A stretch of DNA of 34,795 nt from an uncultured Porphyromonadaceae bacterium (GCA_947174235.1 CAMWID010000037.1:1-34795); one strand, 5' to 3'; positions 1-7,423 are shown, counted from the stretch's first letter. Notes: generated from the sequence alone by a model not told the origin. A program made the numbers and translations.

Positions 1-13
1 TAAAAGAATCAAT

Positions 14-247
14 ATGAAACACCTAACAACCATCCTCGCCGCCGTCCTCTGCGCCGTGTGCCTGAGCGGATGCGAGGGACAAAAAACACAAGAACAGATT
101 GATGCTGAGATAGCATCAGGCATAACTGAGTTCAATTATAAATGGCATAAATACCTGCTGTATGAACGATGTTACGGCAAAGGCGGTATAGGCGGCATCA
201 CCCACGACCCCGACTGCCCCTGCCATAAGGAAGGAGGTGAGGAATGA
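14..247 (+). CDS. small predicted lipoprotein
   Basis: 77 aa. The N-terminus is a classic type II signal: basic MKH, a hydrophobic core, then a lipobox LSGC with the lipidated Cys at residue 20. The mature part is about 57 residues, ending with an HDPDCPCHK segment rich in Cys and His. It would be an inner- or outer-membrane-anchored periplasmic protein. A small phage lipoprotein could be an outer spanin or an exclusion factor, but nothing in the sequence decides this. The gene is GC-richer at its 5' end than its neighbours. Its stop overlaps the next start by 4 bases (ATGA), so it belongs to the left accessory operon, whose upstream part lies outside the window. Confidence 0.75.
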   Translation: MKHLTTILAAVLCAVCLSGCEGQKTQEQIDAEIASGITEFNYKWHKYLLYERCYGKGGIGGITHDPDCPCHKEGGEE

Positions 248-618
248 ACCGCACAATCAAATTCAGAGGATTCAACCGCAAAGATAATAAGTGGTTTTAT
301 GGCAACCTATCCCAATTTGATGGCGGAGACTGCGCTATCAACGACATTTCCGTTGACCCCGACACCGTGGGGCAATTCACTGGACTGCTCGACAAGAACG
401 GCAAGGAGATCTACGAGGGTGACATTCTATCAACAGACCTTGCTATTCCACGATGCGAGGTCGTATTTAGAAATGGTTGTTTTGCGCTTCGTCTAAATGA
501 CGGCGATGAAGATTTCTATGATATAATATCCTCGATTGATGAGAGTGTTGATAAAACAAACTACCACACTATAATAGACAACATCCACGGCAACCCTGAA
601 CTGCTAAACGAGAAGTGA
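244..618 (+). CDS. YopX family protein
   Basis: 124 aa. The opening IKFRGFNRKDNKWFYGNL and the later QFTGLLDKNGKEIYEGDIL are the hallmark segments of the YopX family (named from Bacillus phage SPbeta), found in many phages of Firmicutes and Bacteroidota. The molecular function of the family is not established. The start is set by a strong AAGGAGGTGAGG ribosome-binding sequence and by the 4-base overlap with the lipoprotein gene. Length is normal for the family. Confidence 0.9.
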   Translation: MNRTIKFRGFNRKDNKWFYGNLSQFDGGDCAINDISVDPDTVGQFTGLLDKNGKEIYEGDILSTDLAIPRCEVVFRNGCFALRLNDGDEDFYDIISSIDESVDKTNYHTIIDNIHGNPELLNEK

Positions 619-622
619 GATT

Positions 623-760
623 ATGAAAGTAAAACCAAATTTCAATCAATGTCCTATCTGTAAATCATACAATTATGAGATAGGATATTTTACTTCGGGT
701 CATAACTGCAAATGCAGAGATTGTGGAGTTATGTGGTGGTATAAATTCCCAACAACTTAA
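623..760 (+). CDS. 45-aa zinc-ribbon-like protein
   Basis: A short ORF starting 4 bases after the YopX stop. The translation has a CPIC knuckle (Cys10 and Cys13) and a second CKCRDC cluster (Cys30-Cys35), spaced as in a treble-clef or zinc-ribbon fold, followed by a GVMWWYKFP tail. The pairing of Cys motifs and the operon position argue that it is real. Its role is unknown; it could bind nucleic acid or protein. Confidence 0.65.
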   Translation: MKVKPNFNQCPICKSYNYEIGYFTSGHNCKCRDCGVMWWYKFPTT

Positions 761-776
761 CAAAATAAGAAGTAAA

Positions 777-938
777 ATGGAAAGAAAAGTAAATGCGGCC
801 CACGAGCTACACACTCTACCGATAATTAATATTTACGGTGATGGCACTCATTTTGTTACTGATAAACCCCGTCACAAATCCTACGTCTCGCCCTACGCTA
901 AGTTTGACAAAATAAGGAGGAAAAGAAATGGCAAGTAA
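777..938 (+). CDS. small hypothetical protein
   Basis: 53 aa from the ATG preceded by AAGAAGTAAA; a longer reading from 723 would overlap the zinc-ribbon gene, so the internal start is preferred. The protein is basic at its C-terminus (KFDKIRRKRNGK). No family recognised. Its end overlaps the next gene by 11 bases. Confidence 0.55.
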   Translation: MERKVNAAHELHTLPIINIYGDGTHFVTDKPRHKSYVSPYAKFDKIRRKRNGK

Positions 939-1146
939 CAAATATTATGGAGATATAAATCTCTCAGAGGATGAAAGGGAGCTCGCAGACTTTTATGATA
1001 GCTGTACAAACTGTCATGCTTATGATGAGGGAGGTACCCTTTATGGCAAAATGGTAATAGAAGTCGAATACGGTGGTTTTGCCAATAGTATACAAGTTTT
1101 GAGTGCGAATATTCATAAAGTCAAATATGACCCACTGGATGAATAA
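928..1146 (+). CDS. small acidic hypothetical protein
   Basis: 72 aa with a strong AAGGAGGAAAAGAA ribosome-binding site before the ATG. Contains one CTNC pair near residue 29 and is otherwise acidic with no membrane segment. Family not recognised. Part of the left operon. Confidence 0.6.
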   Translation: MASNKYYGDINLSEDERELADFYDSCTNCHAYDEGGTLYGKMVIEVEYGGFANSIQVLSANIHKVKYDPLDE

Positions 1147-1222
1147 AAATAAAAAGCTCACTAAAATTCAAAACTTATAACTATGACCCCCAACTGACCG
1201 ACCACAGAAACCGCAGGAGTGT

Positions 1223-1387
1223 GTGCATTACGATAATTTCTTCTGCAATAAAGGACATACGTATAAGACACGTGTTGGTAGCAATCCGTATCTATCTGAA
1301 TTTGTTGGCTGTTGCGACCATTGCAACGACAAAGCTAATTGCCCCGACTTCACCCCGAAAACAAAAGAGAAAGATGAAAGTAACTGA
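1223..1387 (+). CDS. Cys-rich small protein, non-ATG start (tentative)
   Basis: A reading frame open from about 1187 to a TGA at 1385-1387 without any ATG. The translation is protein-like: HYDNFFCNKGHTYK, then CCDHCNDKANCPDF, giving a knuckle-type Cys/His pattern. A GTG at 1223 lies 4 bases after an AGGAG sequence and is the likeliest start, giving 54 aa. The Cys pattern and the overlap with the next ATG (1374) support translation. It could also be the 3' part of a degraded gene. Confidence 0.45.
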   Translation: MHYDNFFCNKGHTYKTRVGSNPYLSEFVGCCDHCNDKANCPDFTPKTKEKDESN

Positions 1388-1518
1388 ATGTAAGTATTAC
1401 AAAAAAAGGTAGATGTGAGTATCATCTGCCTTATCACAGATGCTGTATGCGCATAGTCAAACCTGTGATGGAGTGCTTCAATTATGAACCTAAAGAAAAG
1501 AAAGATAATGGAAGATAG
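1374..1518 (+). pseudogene. Cys-rich small gene broken by a shift at a run of seven A
   Basis: From the ATG the frame reads MKVTECKYYKK and then stops at a TAG just after A7 (1401-1407). The frame one base further on continues as GRCEYHLPYHRCCMRIV, then KPVMECFNYEPKEKKDNGR, and ends by overlapping the next gene. Joining the two gives a coherent 47-residue protein with Cys at regular spacing. The break is either a one-base insertion in the homopolymer, a sequencing or assembly error, or a +1 recoding site. Confidence 0.5.
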
Positions 1519-1711
1519 AATGATGCTTGCTGCCTTGAACTATTGTCGGGAACTCTTGCATATTCAAGGAATCTTGACAGATGGGGAAAACGATAAAATC
1601 CACACGCGCATTAAGAAGTTTCAAGACAAGAAACAGATAGGAATCAGCGAAGCACAACTTATGAGTGTGGAATTAAAATATGACGATAACGCCAAAGACG
1701 AACAACAATGA
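1508..1711 (+). CDS. small helical hypothetical protein
   Basis: 67 aa from ATG 1508 (an upstream ATG at 1484 adds MNLKKRKI but falls deep inside the preceding ORF). Mostly alpha-helical, charged, no Cys pairs. The stop overlaps the next ATG (ATGA). Function unknown. Confidence 0.55.
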   Translation: MEDRMMLAALNYCRELLHIQGILTDGENDKIHTRIKKFQDKKQIGISEAQLMSVELKYDDNAKDEQQ

Positions 1712-2139
1712 ACACCGAAGACTACGTTTCCTACCCCGTCGCCCTTGCGCTGAAGAAACATGGTTTTGATTGGGAGTGCGACCGCTATTATGACAGGAAA
1801 AATCAACTCATAAACACGAATCCATCTGCTTGGAATTGGAATAGTGATAACATTCCAAAGTTTATACATCCTAAATGTTCATCACCCTCTTTAAGCCAAG
1901 CCGCCAAGTGGCTGAGAGAGGAATGGGGAATACACGTAAACGTATGTATCTATTCCGACTATTCCACTGACGCAGACGGTAAGGTCTGTGACCGATGGGA
2001 TTTTTGGGGCTTCAATTTGTATGCAGTCGTCGGAGGAGATATGATGGAGGCTGGCGATGGCGAGTATGATTCGTATGAGCAAGCCCTCTCAGCCGGAATC
2101 GCTGCGGCGTTGGAACTGATAGGAGAGAAAGGAGAATGA
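1708..2139 (+). CDS. conserved phage hypothetical protein, 143 aa
   Basis: Opens with YVSYPVALALKKHGFDWEC and closes with YDSYEQALSAGIAAALELI, with a Trp/Tyr-rich middle and a PSLSQAAKWLREEWGIHV segment. This layout (ALKxxGFD at the front, SLxQAxKWLRE in the middle, YxSYExALxxGIxxAL at the end) is, to my recollection, common in hypothetical proteins of Bacteroidales phages and conjugative elements; no function is assigned. Start fixed by ATGA coupling with the upstream gene. Confidence 0.75.
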   Translation: MNTEDYVSYPVALALKKHGFDWECDRYYDRKNQLINTNPSAWNWNSDNIPKFIHPKCSSPSLSQAAKWLREEWGIHVNVCIYSDYSTDADGKVCDRWDFWGFNLYAVVGGDMMEAGDGEYDSYEQALSAGIAAALELIGEKGE

Positions 2140-2140
2140 T

Positions 2141-2401
2141 ATGACAGAACATCAACTAAGTAAAGCCAATCAGCTTAAAGATGAGCGCGATGACATACAG
2201 GACTTGATTAACTTTTTGTTAGACTATCAAAATGACTGTCGTTTTGGTATGGAAATAGAAGTTAAATGCAAATTTCTGAAATACATAAGCATTACTTCAC
2301 ATACTTGCAAAAAGGAGTTTAGCAATGCTACAAAGAATGTTATCATCAACGCGCTTGTCAAGCAGCGCGATAGTCTAACAAAACAAATCGAAGAACTATG
2401 A
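2141..2401 (+). CDS. coiled-coil hypothetical protein
   Basis: 86 aa; two helical segments with heptad-like spacing at each end (KANQLKDERDDIQDLI and VKQRDSLTKQIEEL) flank a short Cys-containing middle. Preceded by GAAAGGAGAATGAT. Its stop overlaps the next start (ATGA). Probably an oligomeric helical hairpin; function unknown. Confidence 0.6.
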   Translation: MTEHQLSKANQLKDERDDIQDLINFLLDYQNDCRFGMEIEVKCKFLKYISITSHTCKKEFSNATKNVIINALVKQRDSLTKQIEEL

Positions 2402-2712
2402 GCAAGACAATCGAAGAAGCGGCGAAGCAATTTGCTGAGATGAAAACAACTAAGCAAGCAGGTTCATTTGTTGAGCGAGATAAAAAGGCATTGCTTATGA
2501 CGCAGTTCTTTCAATATGCGTTGGAGGAATTGCCGTTGAGTTCTCGTCTGACCGAGGAGGAGAAAGAAAAAATCCAAGAACAATATGACGAAGTGCGCAT
2601 ATTTACCGAGAATATAGATCCATGTGGAGAAACGTCAGAATACTATTTGGGTCAGAAAGTGATCTTGGAGCGCATCTTCGGCAAAGAACTATTTGAAAGA
2701 AAGGAGGAATAA
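2398..2712 (+). CDS. helical hypothetical protein, 104 aa
   Basis: Acidic, alpha-helical protein without Cys pairs or membrane segments. Translationally coupled on both sides, overlapping the next ATG by one base. No recognised domain. Confidence 0.6.
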   Translation: MSKTIEEAAKQFAEMKTTKQAGSFVERDKKALLMTQFFQYALEELPLSSRLTEEEKEKIQEQYDEVRIFTENIDPCGETSEYYLGQKVILERIFGKELFERKEE

Positions 2713-3083
2713 TGACAACAGAAGAATTGGCAAAACGCCGCGCATGGGCGGCTATACACTTCGGTGACATGAATCTCACTGACGAGGAACTCAAGACCGC
2801 CACCTATATGCCCTCAGAGAACTTCTCAGACGGATGGGACAAAGGTGCGGAATGGGCATTTTCTTCGCTATGGAAAGACCCCAAGGATGAACTGCCTGAA
2901 AAAGAAGAATGGGTGTATGCCTGTATCTGCCGAATGGATAACAGCATCAAGTATATGTTTGAGGTACGCCATGAAGGCAACGGCATATTTGAAGATGAGG
3001 ATGGATTCAAGCGAGACTGTATCAGTTACTGGATGCGTGTTCCCGACACACCGAAGTTGAACCCCGAAAAAGAAGAAAGATGA
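2712..3083 (+). CDS. DUF551-type protein
   Basis: 123 aa. The C-terminal half has the DUF551 layout: a W-containing opening with DELPEKEEWVYAC, then a hydrophobic strand, and the closing YWMRVPDTP (the family ends in a YWMPLPxxP-like motif). The N-terminal 55 residues form an extension with AEWAFSSLW. DUF551 proteins are frequent, uncharacterised cargo of phages. Start supported by the AAAGGAGGAATA ribosome-binding site. Confidence 0.75.
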   Translation: MTTEELAKRRAWAAIHFGDMNLTDEELKTATYMPSENFSDGWDKGAEWAFSSLWKDPKDELPEKEEWVYACICRMDNSIKYMFEVRHEGNGIFEDEDGFKRDCISYWMRVPDTPKLNPEKEER

Positions 3084-3355
3084 ATGACATGAAAGAAATA
3101 ACGCGATTTATCGCGAAGAAGTCAGAGAAACTTCATGAACAGATAGGAGCGATAGTTGACGCATTTATCATCAACGAGAATCTTGGTGAGGATGCCGTTA
3201 CGCTCAACATCGTATTCAATGCCCTCTCAAACAACATGAGGGCTATTGTGGAGAACAATCAGGACATCCCTCCAGCTTCTGTAGAAGCGATGATTCAATC
3301 TGTAAGCAAACAGATTCGCAAAGGGTATAATGGAAGAAAATCTAATCAGAACTGA
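3080..3355 (+). CDS. helical hypothetical protein, 91 aa
   Basis: Coupled by a 4-base overlap to the DUF551-type gene. All-helical prediction, no motif recognised, basic C-terminal tail (RKGYNGRKSNQN). Confidence 0.55.
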   Translation: MNDMKEITRFIAKKSEKLHEQIGAIVDAFIINENLGEDAVTLNIVFNALSNNMRAIVENNQDIPPASVEAMIQSVSKQIRKGYNGRKSNQN

Positions 3356-3357
3356 CA

Positions 3358-3393
3358 ATGAAAATCCTTGATTTAGTCCTCAAAGGCAAATGA
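3358..3393 (+). pseudogene. remnant of an ASCH/DUF3850-like gene start
   Basis: The ATG reads MKILDLVLKGK, then TGA, then TAT GAA. The sequence MKIL-L-LK-KWYDMI is how many phage ASCH/DUF3850-type proteins begin, so the TGA sits exactly where the family has Trp (TGG). Downstream the frame is no longer ASCH-like and the next gene starts 2 bases after this stop. This looks like a deletion remnant whose first codons survive as the leader of the following gene. Confidence 0.4.
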
Positions 3394-3394
3394 T

Positions 3395-3694
3395 ATGAAC
3401 TACACAACAACCGAAGACAGCGAAGCCGCTCACCTCTGTGAGATTTATGATGATGAAGGAAATAGCTCATACGAGGATTTCATAGCGGAGAGAGAGCAAG
3501 GAGTGGCACACGATGAACGCCACTACAAGCTAAACAAGAAAGCTAAAGTTGGCACACGGATAGTCTGTGCCGGACCGAAATGCAGTAACCGTTTCATCAA
3601 GAAATCTTATCAGCAGTGTTTTTGCTGCACTCGGCACAAAGACCAGTTCTGGAATCGCAGAGAGGCGCATTTCGGATATAGGAAACCAATATAA
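3395..3694 (+). CDS. zinc-finger-like protein, 99 aa
   Basis: The C-terminal half contains CAGPKCSNRF, then FCCTRHKDQFWNRR: two Cys pairs plus His, typical of a short treble-clef zinc site. The N-terminal half is acidic and Glu/Asp-rich. Likely binds DNA or RNA, as inferred from the metal-site pattern and basic tail. Followed by a short AT-rich gap. Confidence 0.65.
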   Translation: MNYTTTEDSEAAHLCEIYDDEGNSSYEDFIAEREQGVAHDERHYKLNKKAKVGTRIVCAGPKCSNRFIKKSYQQCFCCTRHKDQFWNRREAHFGYRKPI

Positions 3695-3716
3695 ATAATT
3701 ATCAAATTAGAAAAAA

Positions 3717-4277
3717 ATGATAACAATAGAAGATTTAGGCAGAATGGCTGACGAATACGCCAAAGAGATTGCCCCAGACAACAAAGAAGAGCAAACCGCT
3801 ATCAGTGCCGACTCTCTCGGCTTTCTCAACAAGGTTATGGAGAAATGTTTCCTTGTTGAGGAAAGCGAAGTACAGGAGTTATATAACAGCTATTGTGCCG
3901 AGCGCGATAAAGAAGAACCGGGAAGTAATAGGTCGAGCCTTGGCGGAAGAATCGCAATGCTTCAAGAACTTTTCGGCTCCAAGTGCCTGCCGGATAATGT
4001 TGACAGTTTATCTCAAAATCCGCCCAAAAATTGCGATAACGGAAATCTTATCTCAACTGACGATATTCAGTTAGACAACATCCTCAAAGACAGCTTCCGC
4101 AACGAGCGCAGACTGAATATTGCAACTCAGATGGTAAAAGCTATCATGCAATGCCACGGAATCGTAGAAAGGATTGCAAGTGCGGAAGCTGATTCTTTGC
4201 TTGATGACATTTTGCATGATGCACTTTATCTCACTGACAGACTCATGTCAGAGTGCGAGAAAGGAGGTATGAAATGA
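3717..4277 (+). CDS. hypothetical protein, 186 aa
   Basis: Mostly helical. The middle (about residues 85-115) is low-complexity, Asn/Ser-rich and probably a linker between two helical lobes. No catalytic motif recognised. The last bases overlap the next start (ATGA) behind an AAAGGAGGT site. Confidence 0.6.
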   Translation: MITIEDLGRMADEYAKEIAPDNKEEQTAISADSLGFLNKVMEKCFLVEESEVQELYNSYCAERDKEEPGSNRSSLGGRIAMLQELFGSKCLPDNVDSLSQNPPKNCDNGNLISTDDIQLDNILKDSFRNERRLNIATQMVKAIMQCHGIVERIASAEADSLLDDILHDALYLTDRLMSECEKGGMK

Positions 4278-4519
4278 AGAAATCGAAGAAATCAGAAAGC
4301 AATTTTGTCAAGCCCGATCTTTGGATAGATGATCCGGTTAATAGTGCAGAATCATCCCTCAGGAAGATGAAAGCTTTAGAACGTAAGCTGATGGAAGAAG
4401 GGAAGCTTGTAAGTGTGACACTTCCTGACGGATGTATCCTGACAACGACCAAAGAAAAACTTGAAGAGAAAATAAAAGAGTATTCAACACCAATATCAAC
4501 ATCAAGAAGAGCGATATGA
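4274..4519 (+). CDS. small basic hypothetical protein
   Basis: 81 aa. A more upstream ATG at 4253 would lie inside the previous gene; the start at 4274 has the AAAGGAGGTATGAA site and an ATGA overlap. The N-terminus is KKSKKSESN, the rest a helical segment and a short beta region. Family unknown. Confidence 0.6.
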   Translation: MKKSKKSESNFVKPDLWIDDPVNSAESSLRKMKALERKLMEEGKLVSVTLPDGCILTTTKEKLEEKIKEYSTPISTSRRAI

Positions 4520-4821
4520 AAATTTACATCAGTATTCCCATAACGGGGCAATGCGAGAAGGCGAGAGAGAAAGCAGACCTTATCAAGGCATTGCTTTCAA
4601 AACAAGGTCATGAACCGGTCAATCCTTTTGAGATCCATGCCGGAAAGAATCCTCAATATGAAGACCATCTTTGCTATGGTCTGCTTGCAATGCTCAGTTG
4701 CGATGCAGTTTTCTTCTGTGATGGATGGGAACAATCTCTTGGATGCAACATCGAACATGATGTTGTGATGAGATACAAGGCTTATGAGAGAAAGAATTTT
4801 AAGGTAATGTATGAAAACTAA
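4516..4821 (+). CDS. DUF4406 nucleoside 2-deoxyribosyltransferase-like protein
   Basis: 101 aa. Begins MKIYISIPITGQ, the first strand and nucleotide-binding loop of the DUF4406 / nucleoside deoxyribosyltransferase-like fold. It continues with GHEPVNPFEIHAG and ends with DAVFFCDGWEQSLGCNIEH, matching the family's D-G-W-x-x-S-x-G-x-x-x-E-x pattern in which the Glu is the usual nucleophile. Members are assumed to act on nucleosides or nucleotides; phage versions are uncharacterised. Last gene of the left operon. Confidence 0.85.
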   Translation: MKIYISIPITGQCEKAREKADLIKALLSKQGHEPVNPFEIHAGKNPQYEDHLCYGLLAMLSCDAVFFCDGWEQSLGCNIEHDVVMRYKAYERKNFKVMYEN

Positions 4822-4893
4822 ATCACATCTCATTGACAGCAACGGAGATAACAGATGAAAATAATGGTCATATAGTCGCTTATTTGGGTTTAT

Positions 4894-4927
4894 GTATTTG
4901 AAATATAAATACTTTTATATATCTTTG
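4894..4927 (+). promoter_or_regulatory. Bacteroidota promoter of the portal gene with 19-bp palindrome
   Basis: -33 box TTTG (4897-4900), 19-base spacer, -7 box TATCTTTG (4920-4927). The near-palindrome GTATTTGAAATATAAATAC (4894-4912) covers the -33 box and recurs at three other units. Predicted start of transcription is near 4934. Confidence 0.8.
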
Positions 4928-4931
4928 CCGT

Positions 4932-4940
4932 AAACTTACA
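4932..4940 (+). promoter_or_regulatory. AAACTTACA leader before the portal start
   Basis: Version of the ACTAACTTACA leader seen before virion genes; it lies 4 bases before the portal ATG and replaces a Shine-Dalgarno site. Confidence 0.5.
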
Positions 4941-4944
4941 ATTT

Positions 4945-6345
4945 ATGGGCAAAATAAGCGACTATATTGACTTTTCAGGAAGTCCCCAATCCATCATCAC
5001 CTCTTTGATGCAAAAGAATGTCTCAGTGCCTTCATGGAGCTATTTGAGAAAGATGTATAATCCCAAGGAACATCCTATTTTAAAGGATACTGTAAATCTG
5101 AGAGACAAAATCCGGTCTGACGGATCCGTAGAAAAATCCAGCAGACGGTCTATCGGTATGGAGCGGTTGCTTGTAAGAAGGATGTCGGAGTTTATGTTTG
5201 CCATTCCGGTGAAAAGGGTTTATCACAACATTGAGAATAACAAGATCCGTCAGGATATTGCCAATGCCATAGAGTCAATCTACAAATACTCCAGATTTAA
5301 GACGCACAATCTGAAACGCAGCAAGGATTTTTTCGCATGTTGTGAGATTGTCACAATATGGTATGCTATAAAGTCTCCGAACAAACTATATGGGTTCAAC
5401 AGTAAGTACAAATTGAAGTGTAAGACGTTTTCTCCCAAAGACGGTACAAAGCTGTATCCATTGTTTGATGAGTATGGCGATATGATGGCGATGTCGTTCA
5501 AGTATTCTGTCACTGTCAATGATGAGACCAAGACTTATTTTGAGACATATACTGAGGACATGCATTATAAGTGGGTTGAGAGTGATGGCTGGAGTCTTGT
5601 GTCGAAGGAAGAGGTAATCATAATGAAAATTCCCGCCGTCTATCTTTGCAGGGATGAAGCCATTTATGATGAGGTGTCCGGCATAAGGGAGGAGATAGAA
5701 TACACTATGTCGCGCAACAGCAATGTGATTGCCTATAACTCCGCGCCAATACTGAAGATTATTGGTAAACTGCTTGGGAACCGGGAAAAGAAGAATGAGG
5801 ATCAGAGAATGTTCCGTATTGAACAGGGAGGTGATGTCGGTTATGTCTCATGGAATCAGGCGATAGAGGCGTTGAAGTATGATATTCAAGAATCTAAAGC
5901 ATTTTTTTGGAGTCTTGCCCAGATGCCAGATATATCATTCGACAATATGTCGCGTCTTGGCAATATCGGTTACGACGCGAGGGAGACGTTGCTGACGGAT
6001 GCACATCTGAAGGTTGGTGATGAAAGTGGAGACTGGATAGAGTTTATGGAGAGGGAAAGTTCCGTTATCAAGTCATTCCTGAAGATGATGAACACCGCAT
6101 GGGCTGAAGAGATTGATGAGGTGGAGGTTGAGCATATTATCACTCCATTCATTCAGAGAAACGAGACTGCTGAAATCACCAAGCGTATGGCTGCAAATGG
6201 AGGGAAACCGATAGAGAGCCATCTGGAATCAATCAAGAGATATGGACAGTCGAACAATCCTCAGGAAACACTTGACATGATAAGAAAAGAACAGACTATT
6301 GAAGCACAAAACTCAATTACAGATATATTTGGAAGTTCAAATTGA
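4945..6345 (+). CDS. portal protein (SPP1 gp6 type)
   Basis: 466 aa. The dodecameric portal at the capsid vertex through which the terminase pumps DNA. Recognised from the phage portal SPP1-Gp6-like layout: an N-terminal stem region with conserved RRSIGMERLLVRRMSEFMFA, a central beta-rich wing, and the conserved late segment FWSLAQMPDISFDNMSRLGNIGYDARE with a following helical crown. Length is normal for the family. The start ATG follows the promoter and an AAACTTACAATTT leader. It stands alone between a promoter and a terminator, 17 kb upstream of the terminase, which is unusual because portal normally follows terminase large subunit. Confidence 0.9.
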   Translation: MGKISDYIDFSGSPQSIITSLMQKNVSVPSWSYLRKMYNPKEHPILKDTVNLRDKIRSDGSVEKSSRRSIGMERLLVRRMSEFMFAIPVKRVYHNIENNKIRQDIANAIESIYKYSRFKTHNLKRSKDFFACCEIVTIWYAIKSPNKLYGFNSKYKLKCKTFSPKDGTKLYPLFDEYGDMMAMSFKYSVTVNDETKTYFETYTEDMHYKWVESDGWSLVSKEEVIIMKIPAVYLCRDEAIYDEVSGIREEIEYTMSRNSNVIAYNSAPILKIIGKLLGNREKKNEDQRMFRIEQGGDVGYVSWNQAIEALKYDIQESKAFFWSLAQMPDISFDNMSRLGNIGYDARETLLTDAHLKVGDESGDWIEFMERESSVIKSFLKMMNTAWAEEIDEVEVEHIITPFIQRNETAEITKRMAANGGKPIESHLESIKRYGQSNNPQETLDMIRKEQTIEAQNSITDIFGSSN

Positions 6346-6370
6346 AATTTAAAGTTAACCACAGTTAAAT

Positions 6371-6402
6371 ATCGGATAGTCAACTGATTATCTGATATTT
6401 TT
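6371..6402 (+). terminator. rho-independent terminator after portal
   Basis: A 10-bp stem (ATCGGATAGT with ATTATCTGAT, two G-U pairs), 6-base loop, then an A and T5. The next promoter's -33 box begins 2 bases later. Confidence 0.65.
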
Positions 6403-6403
6403 A

Positions 6404-6435
6404 TTTGGTAAACTCAAATATAATTACTACCTTTG
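6404..6435 (+). promoter_or_regulatory. early-type Bacteroidota promoter
   Basis: TTTG (6404-6407), 20-base spacer, TACCTTTG (6428-6435). Lacks the 19-bp palindrome of the portal promoter. Drives the small genes that follow. Confidence 0.8.
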
Positions 6436-6453
6436 CATATCCAAAATAACAAA

Positions 6454-6465
6454 CACTAAAAGTAA
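6454..6465 (+). promoter_or_regulatory. CACTAAAAGTAA leader motif
   Basis: Sits 2 bases before the ATG at 6468. ACACTAAAAGTAA (13 nt) is exactly complementary to the 5' end of the predicted sRNA at 15733. Confidence 0.7.
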
Positions 6466-6467
6466 GT

Positions 6468-6728
6468 ATGAAGACCAAGTTTGACATAGAAATCAAAGAT
6501 TCTGAAAACATATGTGGAGGTTATCTCCTGACAACAGAACCAATGACTAAAAGACAGGTTGTACTATTCATCAAAGGACTCGGAAGTGAGTTGATGAAGA
6601 ACAACAGACACATTGACCGTCTTTCATATACAGCATGGGAGACTGACAATGAAGATTTCGGAAATGCCGAATTTGTCGGAGTGAGAGTGACACGTTCCGG
6701 AAGAGGAGTGAGAGTGACAACCTATTAA
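6468..6728 (+). CDS. hypothetical protein, 86 aa
   Basis: First gene behind the early-type promoter. Alpha/beta protein with FDIEIKDSENICGGYLLTT at the front and a strongly basic C-terminus (VRVTRSGRGVRVTTY). No family recognised. Being under the shared leader, it is probably expressed early. Confidence 0.6.
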   Translation: MKTKFDIEIKDSENICGGYLLTTEPMTKRQVVLFIKGLGSELMKNNRHIDRLSYTAWETDNEDFGNAEFVGVRVTRSGRGVRVTTY

Positions 6729-6734
6729 TCGAAA

Positions 6735-6746
6735 CACTAAAAGTAA
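6735..6746 (+). promoter_or_regulatory. CACTAAAAGTAA leader motif
   Basis: Seven bases before the ATG at 6754. Here the match to the reverse complement of the sRNA 5' end extends to 15 nt (ACACTAAAAGTAATA, 6734-6748). Confidence 0.7.
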
Positions 6747-6753
6747 TAAAGCT

Positions 6754-6990
6754 ATGAACAAGGAATCAGAAATTGACTGTTATCTCTACTACATGTGGAA
6801 TCAGTGGAATAAATCTGCTTGTGTTCGCATATTCGGAGAAATGCTGGGAATCCATATCTGGTCAAAGTGGATCAAGGCATGTGGCGAATGCGGGTCGGAT
6901 GGTGCCCCGGCATTGTTTTATTCCATGCTTGATTATGACACCCGGAAAGCTATCGTAAATAACGCAGTCGCACATTATAAAATGGCTTGA
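6754..6990 (+). CDS. hypothetical protein, 78 aa
   Basis: Helical, Trp-rich (WNQWNK, HIWSKWIKACGECG) with a CGEC pair. Reads as a small globular protein; an ArdA-like or anti-defence role is only a guess from the neighbourhood. Start set by the leader motif. Confidence 0.6.
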   Translation: MNKESEIDCYLYYMWNQWNKSACVRIFGEMLGIHIWSKWIKACGECGSDGAPALFYSMLDYDTRKAIVNNAVAHYKMA

Positions 6991-6991
6991 C

Positions 6992-7405
6992 ATGAAATTC
7001 ATACACGACAAATTCAGAGAGTGGGAAGAGAATACCCATATCCCGGAGGAGATAATGGATATGGTCAACTTCATAGCTGAGAAAATCGGACATGAAGGAG
7101 GGATCGAAGAGCAAACAATCAGTATCTACAATCGAGGTGGATATGTAATCGGATATGCCAAAGGATTCAGAATAGTGCATTGCACATTCTCATACTCGGA
7201 TGGTCCCTCCGCAGATTATTCTAAAGAATTTGCCAAATGGCTGAAAGGGCTTGATTTCAAGATTGAGAACAGCTATGGAGATAACGGTATGGATTGCTCT
7301 ACAAATTGGCATGATACTTATTGGACGCATGAGTTCATCTATAAGCCGTCAGAGGTCAGCGAAGAAGATTTTGTCATGTGGGAAGAAAAAGATTATGTGT
7401 ATTAA
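6992..7405 (+). CDS. hypothetical protein, 137 aa
   Basis: Starts one base after the previous stop, so translation is probably coupled. Mixed alpha/beta, acidic C-terminus (SEVSEEDFVMWEEKDYVY). No membrane segment, no recognised motif. Confidence 0.6.
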   Translation: MKFIHDKFREWEENTHIPEEIMDMVNFIAEKIGHEGGIEEQTISIYNRGGYVIGYAKGFRIVHCTFSYSDGPSADYSKEFAKWLKGLDFKIENSYGDNGMDCSTNWHDTYWTHEFIYKPSEVSEEDFVMWEEKDYVY

Positions 7406-7423
7406 TCCCTAAAACGAAAAGCG

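Larger units (their letters stand above)
6403..6466 (+). repeat. 64-bp promoter/leader repeat, copy 1
   Basis: Identical over 64 bases to 13351-13414. It holds the -33 box, spacer, -7 box, untranslated leader and the ACTAAAAGTAA motif. Confidence 0.9.

Noticed and set aside
4822..4893. Additional small gene between DUF4406 and the portal promoter
   Set aside because: Only short interrupted frames; AT-rich intergenic sequence without other signals.
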